Assembly (NCBI RefSeq): GCF_000814845.2
Contig: NZ_CP010431.2
Span: 2,480,001 to 2,544,000, forward strand
Direction: 5' to 3'
Length of the DNA: 64,000 bases
From: Pandoraea sputorum
GTDB lineage: Bacteria; Pseudomonadota; Gammaproteobacteria; Burkholderiales; Burkholderiaceae
In this document: positions 1-8,918 of the stretch, in pieces
How the letters are laid out: each line of letters begins with the position of its first letter
Position numbering within the stretch: the first letter of the stretch is position 1
The notes under the pieces: model-generated
Told to the model about the DNA's origin: nothing
The model's input: only the letters and a program-made list of their open reading frames with translations
Databases searched by the model: none
Position numbers and translations under genes: made by a program

Positions 1-738
1 GCGTGCATCGTGGCCGGAGCGGAGCGCTACGCCTATCGCGGCGGCGAGCACGTGGCGGACGCCGGGTCGATCGCCATCATTCATCCCGGCGAAGTCCACA
101 CGGGCGCGCGGGAAACCGACTTTGGCTGGCGTTACCGAGTGTTTTACCTGCCGGTCGGCTTCGTGCAGGGCGTGCAACGTCAGTTGGAAAGTCCGCTGGA
201 CATGCCGGGCGGGCCGTCGTCGGTGGACGAGGCGATGCCCTGGTTCGGCGAACACGTCATTTACGACGTGCAGGCCATGGACCGGCTGCTCGAAGCGCAC
301 CGGCTGCTTCAGATGGGGGCAGATCCACTGTTGGCGGAAAGCGTGCTGATCGAAGCCGTGTCGATGATGCTGGTCCGCCATGCGCAGGCGCGCGTGCCGA
401 CGTTGGAGATGCACCGCGACGCCGTGCGCGTCGAGACGATGAAGGCGCGTCTGTCGGCCGATCTCACCGAATCGCTCTCGCTGACGGCACTCGCTGAAGC
501 CGTCGATCTTTCTCCATTCCATGCAGCGCGCCTGTTCTCCCGCGAGACCGGATTGGCCCCCCATGCGTGGCGCAATCAGTTGCGCCTCGTGCGCGCGCTG
601 CCTGCCTTGCGCGACGGGGTGTCGGCGACGGACGTCGCACTCGCACAGGGCTTCAACGATCTGTCGCACTTCACCCGGTACTTCCGTCGCGCGTTCGGCG
701 TGTCGCCCGGGAAGTGGAGCGTCGGACCGGGGGCGTAA
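1..738 (+). CDS. AraC family transcriptional regulator (5' partial)
   Basis: Cupin-type AraC ligand-binding domain followed by a C-terminal two-helix-turn-helix DNA-binding domain. The reading frame is open to the window edge, so the true start lies upstream; the GTG at position 10 is only the first in-frame start visible. The N-terminal half reads IIHPGEVHTG, the usual cupin strand of AraC_binding. The last 100 residues carry LSLTALAEAVDLSPFHAARL and DVALAQGFNDLSHFTRYFRR, the two HTH motifs of the family, ending FGVSPGKW. The regulated gene is not visible. Its 3' end overlaps the 3' end of the convergent LysR gene by 68 bp. Confidence 0.88.
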   Translation, partial: ACIVAGAERYAYRGGEHVADAGSIAIIHPGEVHTGARETDFGWRYRVFYLPVGFVQGVQRQLESPLDMPGGPSSVDEAMPWFGEHVIYDVQAMDRLLEAHRLLQMGADPLLAESVLIEAVSMMLVRHAQARVPTLEMHRDAVRVETMKARLSADLTESLSLTALAEAVDLSPFHAARLFSRETGLAPHAWRNQLRLVRALPALRDGVSATDVALAQGFNDLSHFTRYFRRAFGVSPGKWSVGPGA

Positions 739-1666
739 GCGCTGCGGTAGGCGTGTGTGCAGCTTCATGCGCGGCTTCATCTGCGGCTTCATGCACCCAC
801 GCCAGGAAATCCCGCAACGGTCTCGATTTGTCGGCGTCGCGCGGCACGAGCGTGACGTAGGTCGCACCGTCCGCCTGAATGTTCGGAAACGGCATGACGA
901 GGCGACCGGCCGCCAGTTCTCGATCGAGCGTCGGCGTGCAGCCAATCCCCAGCCCCAGTCCATCCACCACCGCCTGCAAGCTCACGTGATAGTGGTCGAA
1001 GCGATGGAATCGCACTGGCCGAAGCGCGGGCACACCGGCCACACTCAACCAGTCTTCCCAGGCACCCACGCGCGTTTGCGTGGCGACGAACGTGTGCTTC
1101 GCCAGATCCTTCAACCGACGCAATGGCAGCGCTTCGAGCAGCGAGGGGGCGGCCACGACGCTGGCGCGTTCGGTGAACAACAGCGTCCTCTCATAAGGCT
1201 GCCATTCGGGACGTGGGGGCGGATCGCGTCGGATGGCGACGTCGAACCCACCGCGAAACGCCGGATCGGCCCCGCTCGACGTGGTGACGACCACCTGCAC
1301 ATCCGGGTGAGTTGCATGAAACGCGGGTAGCCGTGCGATGAGCCAGTGCATGGCAAGCGTGGTCTGAGCGTTGACGCGCACCACGCGCGTTTGCGGTGCT
1401 TTGCCGAAGCGCAGCGCCGCGTCGCCAATGAGGTCGAACGCAGCACTGATCTCGGCCGCGAACGCCCGTGCGTGGTCCGTCGCGACATTACGCTGCCCCT
1501 GACGGACGAACAACGTTTGCCCCAGCCACTCTTCGAGCAAGGCGATCTGTCGGCTCACGGCACCATGCGTGATCGACAATTCCTGTGCGGCGGCGCTGAG
1601 GCTCTCGGCGCGTGCGGCGGTTTCAAAAACACGCAGGGCATGCAACGGCGGTAGTTGGCGCGACAT
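671..1666 (-). CDS. LysR family transcriptional regulator (GcvA-like)
   Basis: N-terminal winged HTH (LHALRVFETAARAESLSAAA ... HGAVSRQIALLEEWLG) followed by a LysR substrate-binding domain, 331 aa from the ATG at 1666. An in-frame ATG at 1717 is possible, but the family begins just before this HTH. The C-terminus carries an Ala/Thr/Arg-rich tail of about 30 residues beyond the usual family end, and this tail lies inside the convergent AraC gene. It is divergent from the TauE/SafE permease at 1838, its most likely target; a T-N11-A dyad lies between them at 1701-1719. Confidence 0.9.
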   Translation of the reverse strand: MSRQLPPLHALRVFETAARAESLSAAAQELSITHGAVSRQIALLEEWLGQTLFVRQGQRNVATDHARAFAAEISAAFDLIGDAALRFGKAPQTRVVRVNAQTTLAMHWLIARLPAFHATHPDVQVVVTTSSGADPAFRGGFDVAIRRDPPPRPEWQPYERTLLFTERASVVAAPSLLEALPLRRLKDLAKHTFVATQTRVGAWEDWLSVAGVPALRPVRFHRFDHYHVSLQAVVDGLGLGIGCTPTLDRELAAGRLVMPFPNIQADGATYVTLVPRDADKSRPLRDFLAWVHEAADEAAHEAAHTPTAALTPPVRRSTSRATRRTRDGSTG

Positions 1667-1700
1667 GTTGGGGGCTCTGAAGGGCGAGGTCGTCAATGAA

Positions 1701-1719
1701 CTGTGACTTTTTATCACAG
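1701..1719. promoter_or_regulatory. LysR-type operator candidate (CTGTGA-N7-TCACAG)
   Basis: Perfect 6-bp inverted repeat with a 7-bp AT-rich spacer in the intergenic region between the divergent LysR (1666) and permease (1838) genes. It fits the LysR T-N11-A rule. The spacer is 7 rather than the 6 bp of CRP sites, so CRP is less likely. Confidence 0.5.
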
Positions 1720-1837
1720 AAGGGCGGCGAATTTGTCGATGGTGTGAGTGTGAATCATGCTTTATCGTCGCGGCTAAGGGTCACGCTGCATGAGATGGCT
1801 TAATCGCGTGAGGAAATCGGCAAATCGCGAGGCACGG

Positions 1838-2590
1838 ATGTTGGCAGGATTCTTGGCGGGACACGCTTGGGGCATGGTCATGATCGCCATCGTCGGGACG
1901 GCGGCGGGGGCGGTCAGCGGGGTGGTCGGCACGGGATCGTCGATGATGTTGCTGCCCGTGCTGGTGTACACGTACGGCCCGAAACAGGCGGTGCCGATCA
2001 TGGCTGTCGCGGCAATCGTCGGCAATCTTTCGAAGGTAGTGGCCTGGTGGCGCGAGATCGACTGGCGCGCCGTGCTGGCCTACTCGGTGCCGGGCGCACC
2101 GGCGGCCGCCCTCGGTGCGAAGACACTCTGGAGCCTCCCGTCGACCGCCGTCGATATCGCGCTGGGATTGTTCTTCATCGCCATGGTGCCGACCCGGCAC
2201 TTCCTTCGACGCCGTCAGTGGCGTCTGACGCTCTGGCAACTGGTCGCGGTAGGCGCAGTGATCGGCTTCCTCACCGGCATCGTGCTTTCGACGGGGCCGC
2301 TCAGCGTTCCCGCATTCGCCGCGTACGGCCTGTCGGGCGGTGCGTTCCTAGGGGCGGAGTCGGCCAGCTCGGTTTTCATCTACGTGGCCAAGGTGTTGAT
2401 GTTCTCAGGCCTGGGTGCGCTGCCGCCCGAAGCCTGGGCCAATGGCCTCATCGTCGGCATGACGCTGATGCTGGGCACGATGCTGGGCAAGCGCTTCGTC
2501 CTCGGCATTACGCCGACCGTCTTCCAGCGCTTGCTCGATACGATGCTGGTCGTCTCCGGTGGCGTAATGTTGAGCGCGGCGTGGCGATGA
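1838..2590 (+). CDS. TSUP family permease (sulfite exporter TauE/SafE)
   Basis: Integral inner-membrane protein of about 250 aa built from hydrophobic segments, starting with GMVMIAIVGTAAGAVSGVVG, the glycine-rich first repeat typical of TauE/SafE proteins; the second repeat near VGAVIGFLTGIVLSTGPL is also recognisable. The family moves sulfite, sulfonates or other small organic anions; the substrate cannot be read here. An ATG at 1790 is an alternative start, but the ATG at 1838 follows GAGG at a good distance and starts just before the first membrane segment. Divergent from a LysR gene that probably controls it. Confidence 0.85.
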   Translation: MLAGFLAGHAWGMVMIAIVGTAAGAVSGVVGTGSSMMLLPVLVYTYGPKQAVPIMAVAAIVGNLSKVVAWWREIDWRAVLAYSVPGAPAAALGAKTLWSLPSTAVDIALGLFFIAMVPTRHFLRRRQWRLTLWQLVAVGAVIGFLTGIVLSTGPLSVPAFAAYGLSGGAFLGAESASSVFIYVAKVLMFSGLGALPPEAWANGLIVGMTLMLGTMLGKRFVLGITPTVFQRLLDTMLVVSGGVMLSAAWR

Positions 2591-2640
2591 GTCGCGTGAG
2601 GGCGCATTCGTCGCCCAACTGACCTCTGGACTTCAAGCCT

Positions 2641-3534
2641 TCAAGCCGGAATCGCGCCTGCCTCATCGAGCAGCCAGTCCGAGAACGTGCGAATCGGTCC
2701 CTGACGCAATTCGAGCGGTTCGGGTAGCACGAGACAGAAGTTCTTTGCCACGGCGCTGTCCTGCGGCCACGGTGCGACCAGGCGGCCTTGTTCAAGCTCG
2801 GCCCCAACGTAAAGGCGCGGTACCAGCGCCACGCCCAGACCGGCCAATGCGGCTTCGATCAGCATCGAGTGAAAGTCGTAACGTGCACCTACGGCAGAGT
2901 TCGTCAGCGTGATGCCTGTGCCCTGCGCATAGTGTTGCCAGGCGTCCGGATTCTGGCGACGATGCAGGCGCGGCAGATCGTCCAGCGACGCGCCTTCCCC
3001 CGCGCGGGCCAACAGCGACGGACTGCACACAGGGATCAGCACTTCCTCTAGCAGACGATGCACGTGCATCCCGGCCCATGCCGGATGCTCGAAATGGATC
3101 GCCGCGTCGAACCCGCTACCGGCCAGCAGGAACGGCGCCATGCATTCCGAAAGGTGGACGGTGATATTCGGATGCTTGTCCTGAAAACGCGCCAATCGGG
3201 GGATGAGCCAGCGCGTTGCAAAGGTCGGTGTCGCTGCAATATCGAGACTCGCCCCCTCGCTCGGTTGCCCCATCAGATACAGGCTGTCCCGCTCAAGCCG
3301 GTCCAGCGTTTCGCGCACCTGCGCGGCATATCGCGCGCCGTTCGGCAGCAACCGTACCCGGTTGCCGATGCGCTCGAACAACGTCACCCCCAGAAATTCC
3401 TCCAACCGTCCGATCTGACGGCTGACGGCACCTTCGGTGCGGGCCAACTCGTCGGCCGCGCGCGCGAAGCTCCCATGCCGGGCGGCGGCCTCGAAGGCGA
3501 GGAGGGCGGAATGGCTCGGGATCTTGCGTCGCAT
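2641..3534 (-). CDS. LysR family transcriptional regulator (GcvA-like)
   Basis: About 297 aa from the ATG at 3534 (MRRKIPSHSALLAFEAAARH). Winged HTH at residues about 5-65 (ARTEGAVSRQIGRLEEFLGV) and a LysR substrate-binding domain. The longer in-frame ATG at 3666 would add 44 residues not seen in the family and would cover the probable operator at 3620-3636, so I reject it. Divergent from the EthD-like/MBL-fold gene pair at 3703-5156, its probable target. Confidence 0.9.
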   Translation of the reverse strand: MRRKIPSHSALLAFEAAARHGSFARAADELARTEGAVSRQIGRLEEFLGVTLFERIGNRVRLLPNGARYAAQVRETLDRLERDSLYLMGQPSEGASLDIAATPTFATRWLIPRLARFQDKHPNITVHLSECMAPFLLAGSGFDAAIHFEHPAWAGMHVHRLLEEVLIPVCSPSLLARAGEGASLDDLPRLHRRQNPDAWQHYAQGTGITLTNSAVGARYDFHSMLIEAALAGLGVALVPRLYVGAELEQGRLVAPWPQDSAVAKNFCLVLPEPLELRQGPIRTFSDWLLDEAGAIPA

Positions 3535-3619
3535 CTGGGTTCGGTCGGTGGGAAGGCGATGGCAGTCAGCTTGATTAAATATCAGTGAAGACTGATCGGA
3601 AATCGTTATGGACGTCGAA

Positions 3620-3636
3620 AATGCAAGATTAGCATT
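3620..3636. promoter_or_regulatory. LysR-type operator candidate (AATGC-N7-GCATT)
   Basis: Perfect 5-bp inverted repeat with 7-bp spacer obeying T-N11-A, in the 168-bp gap between the divergent LysR gene and the 3703 gene. Probable binding site of the adjacent regulator. Confidence 0.45.
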
Positions 3637-3702
3637 ACGTTCATGCAATGAAAACGCACGATTCACGTGCGAATGCCCAACCTCCCGGAACGACGAGACA
3701 TC

Positions 3703-4242
3703 ATGATCTACACCGTCGAATGCACCTTCGCCGACCTTGCAAGCGAGGCCGAATGGAACGACTTCTACAGTCGCGAAAAGCTGCCTGCCCTCATTTCAGT
3801 GACGGGTTTTCAATCGTCGCAACGATTCAAGGCGCTCACCGGGGGATGTCCTGTGTATCTCGCCATCCATACGGTCGACGGGCCGGACGTGCTGACCAGC
3901 GACGAATATCGCCAGAAGGGCGGTGGCAACTTCGCGCGGTGGCAGCAGCACATCACGGACTGGCATCGAAATCTGTACAGCGACATCGGTCTGGCACCTG
4001 CCGTGCAGCCCCGCGAGCGTCTGGCGCTCTGCGAGCGCGGGCCTGAGCCGCTGATCGACATGGGGCTCAAGCCGCTCGCCATGCAAGCGGTGGCGCTGGA
4101 AAAGGTTCCGGCGCATCGCTGGCTTGCCGTGGTGCCCGCCGACGAAGCCGTGCGTCTCGCCGAGCCGCCGCAAGGTGTGCATCTCTACGCGCCGATGGGC
4201 GAACGACTGACCCGCAGCGAAATCAGCGAAATGCCGCGCTGA
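3703..4242 (+). CDS. EthD/dimeric alpha-beta-barrel-like protein of unknown function
   Basis: 179 aa from the ATG at 3703 (MIYTVECTFADLASEAEWND). I do not recognise a named family with certainty. The N-terminal half has the layout of a dimeric alpha-beta barrel: a beta strand, then W-NDFY and LPALISVTGFQSSQRF, resembling proteins that carry out small heme- or quinone-type chemistry. The C-terminal half (ALEKVPAHRWLAVVPADE) may repeat the fold. It sits 68 bp upstream of an MBL-fold hydrolase in the same direction, probably one operon, and is divergent from a LysR gene. An in-frame ATG at 3667 gives 12 extra residues. Confidence 0.7.
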   Translation: MIYTVECTFADLASEAEWNDFYSREKLPALISVTGFQSSQRFKALTGGCPVYLAIHTVDGPDVLTSDEYRQKGGGNFARWQQHITDWHRNLYSDIGLAPAVQPRERLALCERGPEPLIDMGLKPLAMQAVALEKVPAHRWLAVVPADEAVRLAEPPQGVHLYAPMGERLTRSEISEMPR

Positions 4243-4310
4243 GGGAAGCTAAAGCGAGCGAATGCGCGCCGAATCCCGGCGGGCGCCACTACCTGTTCAG
4301 GAGTTGCAAG

Positions 4311-5156
4311 ATGTCTGTCCCTCACTTCCCGCGCCAGCAGATTGGCGATTTCACCGTGGTCGCCATCAGCGACGGCTACCTCACCGCGAGTTTCGACTTC
4401 CTGTCGAATATCGACGCCACCCACGCCGAGAGCATTCAGCGTGCTGCCGGTGAGCGCAATCCATCGGCCGTCCACATCAATTGCTACGTGGTGCAAGGCG
4501 GCGGGCGCACCGTCCTCATCGACAGTGGGGCGGGTGGCATCAAACAGTGGGGCGGCCATCTCATCGCCAACCTTCGACATGTGGGCATCGACCCGGAATC
4601 CATCGATACTGTGCTGCTCACCCATGCGCATCCGGATCACGTTGGTGGGTTGATGACGACGGATGGTCAGCGGGCATTCCCGAACGCCGAACTGGCCGTC
4701 AACGAGAGAGAGATCGCGTTCTGGCAGGACGATACCCATCTGGCGCGCGCAAGCGAACGGGCGCGAGGCAACTTCCAGATCGCACGCGGCGTCTTCGAAG
4801 GCTACCGCGAACAACTACGCACCTTTCGCGCCGGAGAAGTGCTCCCCGGCATTCAGGCGATGCCGCTGCCCGGGCACACGGAGGGCCACACCGGTTTTCT
4901 CGTCGAATCGCGCGACGCGGGGCTGCTCGTCTGGGGCGATATCGTGCACTTCCCGCATATTCAGATCCAGCGACCCGATGTCACGATTGCGTTCGATCAG
5001 GATGCCTCGCTTGCTGCGGCGACCCGCTCGCGGTTGCTCGATAGCGTCAGCGCTGACGGCGTGCTGATCGCAGGGATGCATCTGGGTGAGCCTGGCTTCG
5101 CGAGGATCCGTCGCTCGAAGGGCGAGTACGGTCTCGCGTACGAGACCGATGCATGA
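4311..5156 (+). CDS. MBL-fold metallo-hydrolase
   Basis: 281-aa metallo-beta-lactamase-fold hydrolase without a signal peptide, so cytoplasmic. The metal-binding motif THAHPDHVGG lies near residue 104; further ligands are provided by PLPGHTEGHTG and VWGDIVH, and the late His by AGMHLGEPG. This pattern fits the lactonase/alkylsulfatase-like and glyoxalase II-like branches. Substrate unknown; operon partner of the EthD-like gene at 3703, so a two-step conversion under the neighbouring LysR is plausible. GTTGCAAG precedes the ATG as a weak ribosome site. Confidence 0.88.
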   Translation: MSVPHFPRQQIGDFTVVAISDGYLTASFDFLSNIDATHAESIQRAAGERNPSAVHINCYVVQGGGRTVLIDSGAGGIKQWGGHLIANLRHVGIDPESIDTVLLTHAHPDHVGGLMTTDGQRAFPNAELAVNEREIAFWQDDTHLARASERARGNFQIARGVFEGYREQLRTFRAGEVLPGIQAMPLPGHTEGHTGFLVESRDAGLLVWGDIVHFPHIQIQRPDVTIAFDQDASLAAATRSRLLDSVSADGVLIAGMHLGEPGFARIRRSKGEYGLAYETDA

Positions 5157-5213
5157 TCGATGCCGAATCGGTGAGTAATGGGTGACCAATCGGTGAGTCG
5201 GGGGCGTGCGGCG

Positions 5214-6416
5214 TCAGGCCCGCGCCATCCTCGCCGCAATGAGGTTCACCGCCAGCCCGAGCGTCATGGCGACGCCGCCTACGACGAACAGCAGCGAGTA
5301 GTTGCCGGACGTCGCGGCGAAGAGGAACGACAGCCCGTAGGCAGCACCTGCCTGAAAGGTGGCGAAGCTGGTCGTCGCGGTACTCCAGGCACCTTTTTGC
5401 GCGGCGGGATGATGAACGAGGAGTTCGTTCACACGGCCGAGGACGAGCGGCACGATGCCCGGCGTGAACGCTCCCATCACCATGCTGGAGACGATCAGGG
5501 CGGGTAGCCCGAGACCGAGCACCGGCAGGATCACGGCAAACATCTGCGCGACGTACGCGACCCGCAAGGCGCGTGCAAAGCCAATACGATCGGCGAGGTG
5601 TCCGACGAAGAGCGGGCCGACGATGGCCCCCAGTCCGTACAGCACCCAGTAATTGGCGCCTGCGTCGAGGCCTTTGCCCAGACCGCGCGCAACGTAATCG
5701 ACCAGGAAGATCATGTGCGGGACCAGTGCCACGGCGTTCAGCGCGTACTCGATATAGAGCGAGCGCAACGTGATGGGCGCGGCAGGGCGGTGCCTCGGAT
5801 GCGCGGCCGTCGCGGCTGTCGCTGGCGCATTCGCAGGCCAGCCGCGCCATGCCACGACGGTCAGGACTAGCGACAACACGCCGAGTCCGATCCAGGTTTG
5901 CGCGAGGCCCTGACGCAGCAACAGCGGCACGAGCGTGCCCGATGCCGCGATCCCCAATCCAAGGCCCGCGAAGATCGCGCCGCTCACAATGCCGCGCCGC
6001 GACGGCGTGACGTGCGCCAGCACCGAAGGGGCGGCAATGACCATCAACACGCCGCCCGCGAAGCCCGAGACGAAGCGCCACGCGAAGAACCACAGGAACG
6101 AAAGCGGCCACGCACAGGCAAAAAATGCCGCAACGACCAGCAGCATCATGACGCGCAGGATCGTCACGTTCGACGCATGACGCGACAATACGCGCGCGCC
6201 CAGCGCACCGGCGAGATAGCCGCCGAGGTTTGCTGCACCCAGGTAGGCCGCCGTCGAGGGCGCAAACCAGTGCGCGCCGATGATCGCAGGGAGCAGGGCG
6301 GTGTAGGCGAAGCGGGCAAAGCCGATACCGATGAGACTTGCGCAGGCGGCGCAAAGTGTGGCGCGCCAGGCGTTGAAAGGGGCGGTCGACGTGCCGCCGA
6401 GGACTGCATTGGACAT
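5214..6416 (-). CDS. MFS transporter (YbfB/YjiJ-like)
   Basis: About 400 aa from the ATG at 6416, preceded by GGAG; an in-frame ATG at 6533 would add 39 polar residues with no membrane segment. Twelve predicted membrane segments, starting LCAACASLIGIGFARFAYTA, which closely resembles the start of the YbfB/YjiJ (MFS_4) group. Loop 2-3 reads LGARVLSRHAS; after the central loop the second half begins LRSLYIEYALNAVALVPH. Probably exports or imports a small organic molecule; substrate unknown. Followed upstream by a LysR gene in the same orientation, 177 bp away. Confidence 0.87.
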   Translation of the reverse strand: MSNAVLGGTSTAPFNAWRATLCAACASLIGIGFARFAYTALLPAIIGAHWFAPSTAAYLGAANLGGYLAGALGARVLSRHASNVTILRVMMLLVVAAFFACAWPLSFLWFFAWRFVSGFAGGVLMVIAAPSVLAHVTPSRRGIVSGAIFAGLGLGIAASGTLVPLLLRQGLAQTWIGLGVLSLVLTVVAWRGWPANAPATAATAAHPRHRPAAPITLRSLYIEYALNAVALVPHMIFLVDYVARGLGKGLDAGANYWVLYGLGAIVGPLFVGHLADRIGFARALRVAYVAQMFAVILPVLGLGLPALIVSSMVMGAFTPGIVPLVLGRVNELLVHHPAAQKGAWSTATTSFATFQAGAAYGLSFLFAATSGNYSLLFVVGGVAMTLGLAVNLIAARMARA

Positions 6417-6593
6417 GATGACTCCGGGGGACGCTGTGTCGCGTCGCGCATCGAACTGCGCGGCGCGCAAAGGCGATGGAGTCAGTGTAGGTTGCTGCGG
6501 TGCGTCAGAGAACGGCTGCGCGTTGGAAGTCATTCTTCCGCGCGGCGTACGAATCGACGCCCATTTAGCCCGTCCGTCGTGGTGGATTGCCGC

Positions 6594-7523
6594 TTAACGC
6601 TTGCCTGCCGCCAGCTTGTGCGCATGCGAGAAATGCTTGCGCAGTCGCGGCACTGCGAAGTCCACGAACGCACGGACCTTGGGCACGGCGAGTCGCCCTT
6701 GTGGCGTGATGACGTGCACCGGCATCGGCGGATGTTCGTAATTCTGGAGGACGATCTGCAACGCGCCGCGCTCCAGTTCGTCGACGATGTGATACGAGAG
6801 CATGCGCGCCACGCCGTGCCCGGCCACGACCGACGCGATGGCTGCCCGAATCGAGTTGACGATCAGTCGCGGGGTGAACTGGACGATCTGGGGCACGGTG
6901 CTGCGCCCCGTGGGCGGGAAGCGCCACGAGTCGATACCGAAATAGGTCATGGAAACGATGCGATGTTTCGACAGGTCGGCAGGCGTCTCGATGGGCGGGT
7001 GCGAGGCCAGATATTCGGGGGACGCGGCGATGACGCGTCGCACTTCGCCAACCTGCGTCGCCACCAGCGACGAGTCGGGCAGGTGTGCCACGCGTACCGC
7101 CACGTCGACGCCTTCGTCGATCAGGTTGACCGGCAGGTCGCTCATTTGCAGACGCACTACAACGTCCGGGTAGCGCTCGATGAACGCTTCGGCGATCTCG
7201 CGCATGAACGTCTCGCCAGCGGCGAGGGACATGGAGACGGTCAGTTGTCCGCGCGGTGCAGATCGTTCACCCGCGGCGATGACGTCGGCTTCATCCAGGT
7301 CGAGCAGAATGCGTCGGCACGCGGCCGCATAACGCTCGCCGGCGGCGCTGAGCTTGAGCGTGCGCGTGGTGCGATGGAGCAGCGCGGTGCCGGTGTGTGT
7401 CTCAAGATAGGCGATGGCGCGGCTCACGGCGGCGGCCGAGCGTCCGAGACGCCGGGCGGCTCCGGCGAGGCTGCCTTCGTCGACGGTGGCGACGAAGACC
7501 TTCATGGCGTCGATTCGGTCCAT
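6594..7523 (-). CDS. LysR family transcriptional regulator (CrgA/AaeR-like)
   Basis: 309 aa. Begins MDRIDAMKVFVATVDEGSLA, the usual opening of the CrgA-type LysR subgroup; HTH at residues about 3-60 (RLGRSAAAVSRAIAYLETHT) and the substrate-binding domain ending FVDFAVPRLRKHF. It lies between an MFS gene downstream on the same strand and the divergent glutathione S-transferase gene at 7626; either could be the target. I found no convincing palindrome in the 102-bp intergenic gap. Confidence 0.92.
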   Translation of the reverse strand: MDRIDAMKVFVATVDEGSLAGAARRLGRSAAAVSRAIAYLETHTGTALLHRTTRTLKLSAAGERYAAACRRILLDLDEADVIAAGERSAPRGQLTVSMSLAAGETFMREIAEAFIERYPDVVVRLQMSDLPVNLIDEGVDVAVRVAHLPDSSLVATQVGEVRRVIAASPEYLASHPPIETPADLSKHRIVSMTYFGIDSWRFPPTGRSTVPQIVQFTPRLIVNSIRAAIASVVAGHGVARMLSYHIVDELERGALQIVLQNYEHPPMPVHVITPQGRLAVPKVRAFVDFAVPRLRKHFSHAHKLAAGKR

Positions 7524-7625
7524 GAGCGATAGATGAGGGCGAAGACGGCCAAGCGTACCCGAAACCCCCGAAACCGCCTAATGCGGCGACAATGGCGTGC
7601 GGATTTCCCGCCGGAGCCAGACACC

Positions 7626-8297
7626 ATGCTGACGGTTCATCACCTGAACAACTCCCGCTCGCAGCGCGTGCTGTGGATGCTCGAAGAACTTGGGGTGCCG
7701 TACGATCTGCAACGTTACGAACGCGATCCGAAGACGATGCTCGCGCCGCCGGAACTGCGCCGCATTCATCCGCTCGGAAAATCCCCCGTCATCACCGACG
7801 GCGATCTGACGCTAGCCGAATCGGGGGCGATCATCGAGTACCTGACTGACCGCTATGGGCAGGGACGTCTCGCACCGCCGCGCGACACACCCGAGCGTCT
7901 GCGCTGGACGTACTGGTTGCATTACGCCGAAGGCTCCGCGATGCCGCCGTTGCTGCTCAAGCTGGTTGCCTTGCGTATCGCCAGCGCGCCGATGCCGTTT
8001 TTCGTCAGACCCATCGCACGCAAGATCAGCGGCACGCTGCAATCGAGTTTCGTCGATCCGCAACTGGCGCTGCATTTCGGGTATGTCAACGATGCCTTGA
8101 CCAGTACCGGATGGTTCGTCGGCGATAGCTTCAGCGCGGCCGATATTCAGATGAGCTTTCCGCTGGAGGCCGCTGCCGCACGCGGGGACGCGAAAGACCG
8201 CTGGCCCGCCATCGCCGATTTCCTTGAACGTATCCATGCACGCGACGCCTACCAGCGCGCGCTCACGCGCGGCGGTCCATACGAACTGCTAAGCTGA
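7626..8297 (+). CDS. Glutathione S-transferase family protein
   Basis: 223 aa from the ATG at 7626, preceded by GGAG. Thioredoxin-like N-terminal domain (residues 1-82) with NNSRSQRVLWMLEELG, where the Ser of NSRSQR occupies the usual glutathione-activating position, and the cis-Pro plus acidic glutathione contacts in GKSPVI and LAESGAIIEYL. The C-terminal domain is all-alpha (FGYVNDALTSTGWFVGDSF SAADI). Cytosolic detoxification or isomerase role; substrate unknown. An ATG at 7533 would add 31 basic residues and lacks a ribosome site. Confidence 0.92.
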   Translation: MLTVHHLNNSRSQRVLWMLEELGVPYDLQRYERDPKTMLAPPELRRIHPLGKSPVITDGDLTLAESGAIIEYLTDRYGQGRLAPPRDTPERLRWTYWLHYAEGSAMPPLLLKLVALRIASAPMPFFVRPIARKISGTLQSSFVDPQLALHFGYVNDALTSTGWFVGDSFSAADIQMSFPLEAAAARGDAKDRWPAIADFLERIHARDAYQRALTRGGPYELLS

Positions 8298-8333
8298 TCG
8301 CCCGAGCGCGCCACACCACATTCGTCAAACGTT

Positions 8334-8876
8334 ATGAAAAATCCAATTGCTTCGTTGCTCGCCGCCGCCGTCTGCCTTGTCGCAACGGCGTCCGTCCATG
8401 CCGCAGAAGGCATGGCGCCGTTGCCCGGTTCGGCGATTTCAGCGGCTGCCACGGAAGGACTGGGCGCATCGGGCAGTGCGACGCCTGCCGTGCCCGTGTC
8501 GCAACTGGCCGCGAACAAGCAGGCCGTGCTGGCCTTCTATGAAGCAGGTCTGAATCGCAAGGACTTCGCTGCCGCGCGTCAGTATCTGGGTGACAAGTAC
8601 ATTCAGCACAACCCGAATGCGCCCGACGGTGTCGAGGGTTTCGGCAAGTTCGTCGACTTCCTGCGCAAGAATCAGCCGGACTCGCACAGCGACATCGTGC
8701 GCGCGTTTGCCGACGGCGATTTCGTCATTCTGCATGTGCGCAAGGTGCCGCATCCCGGCGATCTGCCGATTGCCATCGTCGATATCTTCCGTCTGGAGAA
8801 GGGCAAGATCGTCGAGCATTGGGACGTCTCGCAGCAAACGCCCGCGAAGACCGTCAGCGGTAACTCGATGTTCTGA
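8334..8876 (+). CDS. Secreted SnoaL-like/NTF2-fold protein
   Basis: 180 aa. Sec signal peptide at residues 1-23 (LLAAAVCLVATASVHAA cleavage), then a low-complexity Ala/Gly linker to about residue 55, then an NTF2-like domain: NKQAVLAFYEAGLNRKDFAA, YIQHNPNAPDGVEGF and FRLEKGKIVEHWDV. These are signatures of the SnoaL-like polyketide-cyclase superfamily, often annotated as predicted SnoaL-like aldol condensation enzyme. Likely periplasmic; reaction unknown. It starts 36 bp after the GST gene and may be co-transcribed. Confidence 0.85.
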   Translation: MKNPIASLLAAAVCLVATASVHAAEGMAPLPGSAISAAATEGLGASGSATPAVPVSQLAANKQAVLAFYEAGLNRKDFAAARQYLGDKYIQHNPNAPDGVEGFGKFVDFLRKNQPDSHSDIVRAFADGDFVILHVRKVPHPGDLPIAIVDIFRLEKGKIVEHWDVSQQTPAKTVSGNSMF

Positions 8877-8899
8877 TTTCCCGGCAAGCGACACGCGCA

Positions 8900-8918
8900 C
8901 GCCCGCATTAGCCGGGCG
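8900..8918. terminator. Weak hairpin between convergent genes
   Basis: CGCCCG and CGGGCG arms (6 bp) with a 7-nt loop between the convergent SnoaL-like and DUF2252 genes. No T-run on either strand, so any terminator role is uncertain; it also overlaps the DUF2252 stop codon. Confidence 0.25.

Noticed and set aside
1701..1719. CRP-like site TGTGA...TCACA
   Set aside because: Spacer is 7 bp instead of 6; position between a divergent LysR and its neighbour and the T-N11-A pattern fit a LysR site better.
5898..7532. 544-codon open frame on the + strand
   Set aside because: Antisense to the MFS and LysR genes; Arg/His-rich translation without any domain, typical of a GC-rich shadow frame.
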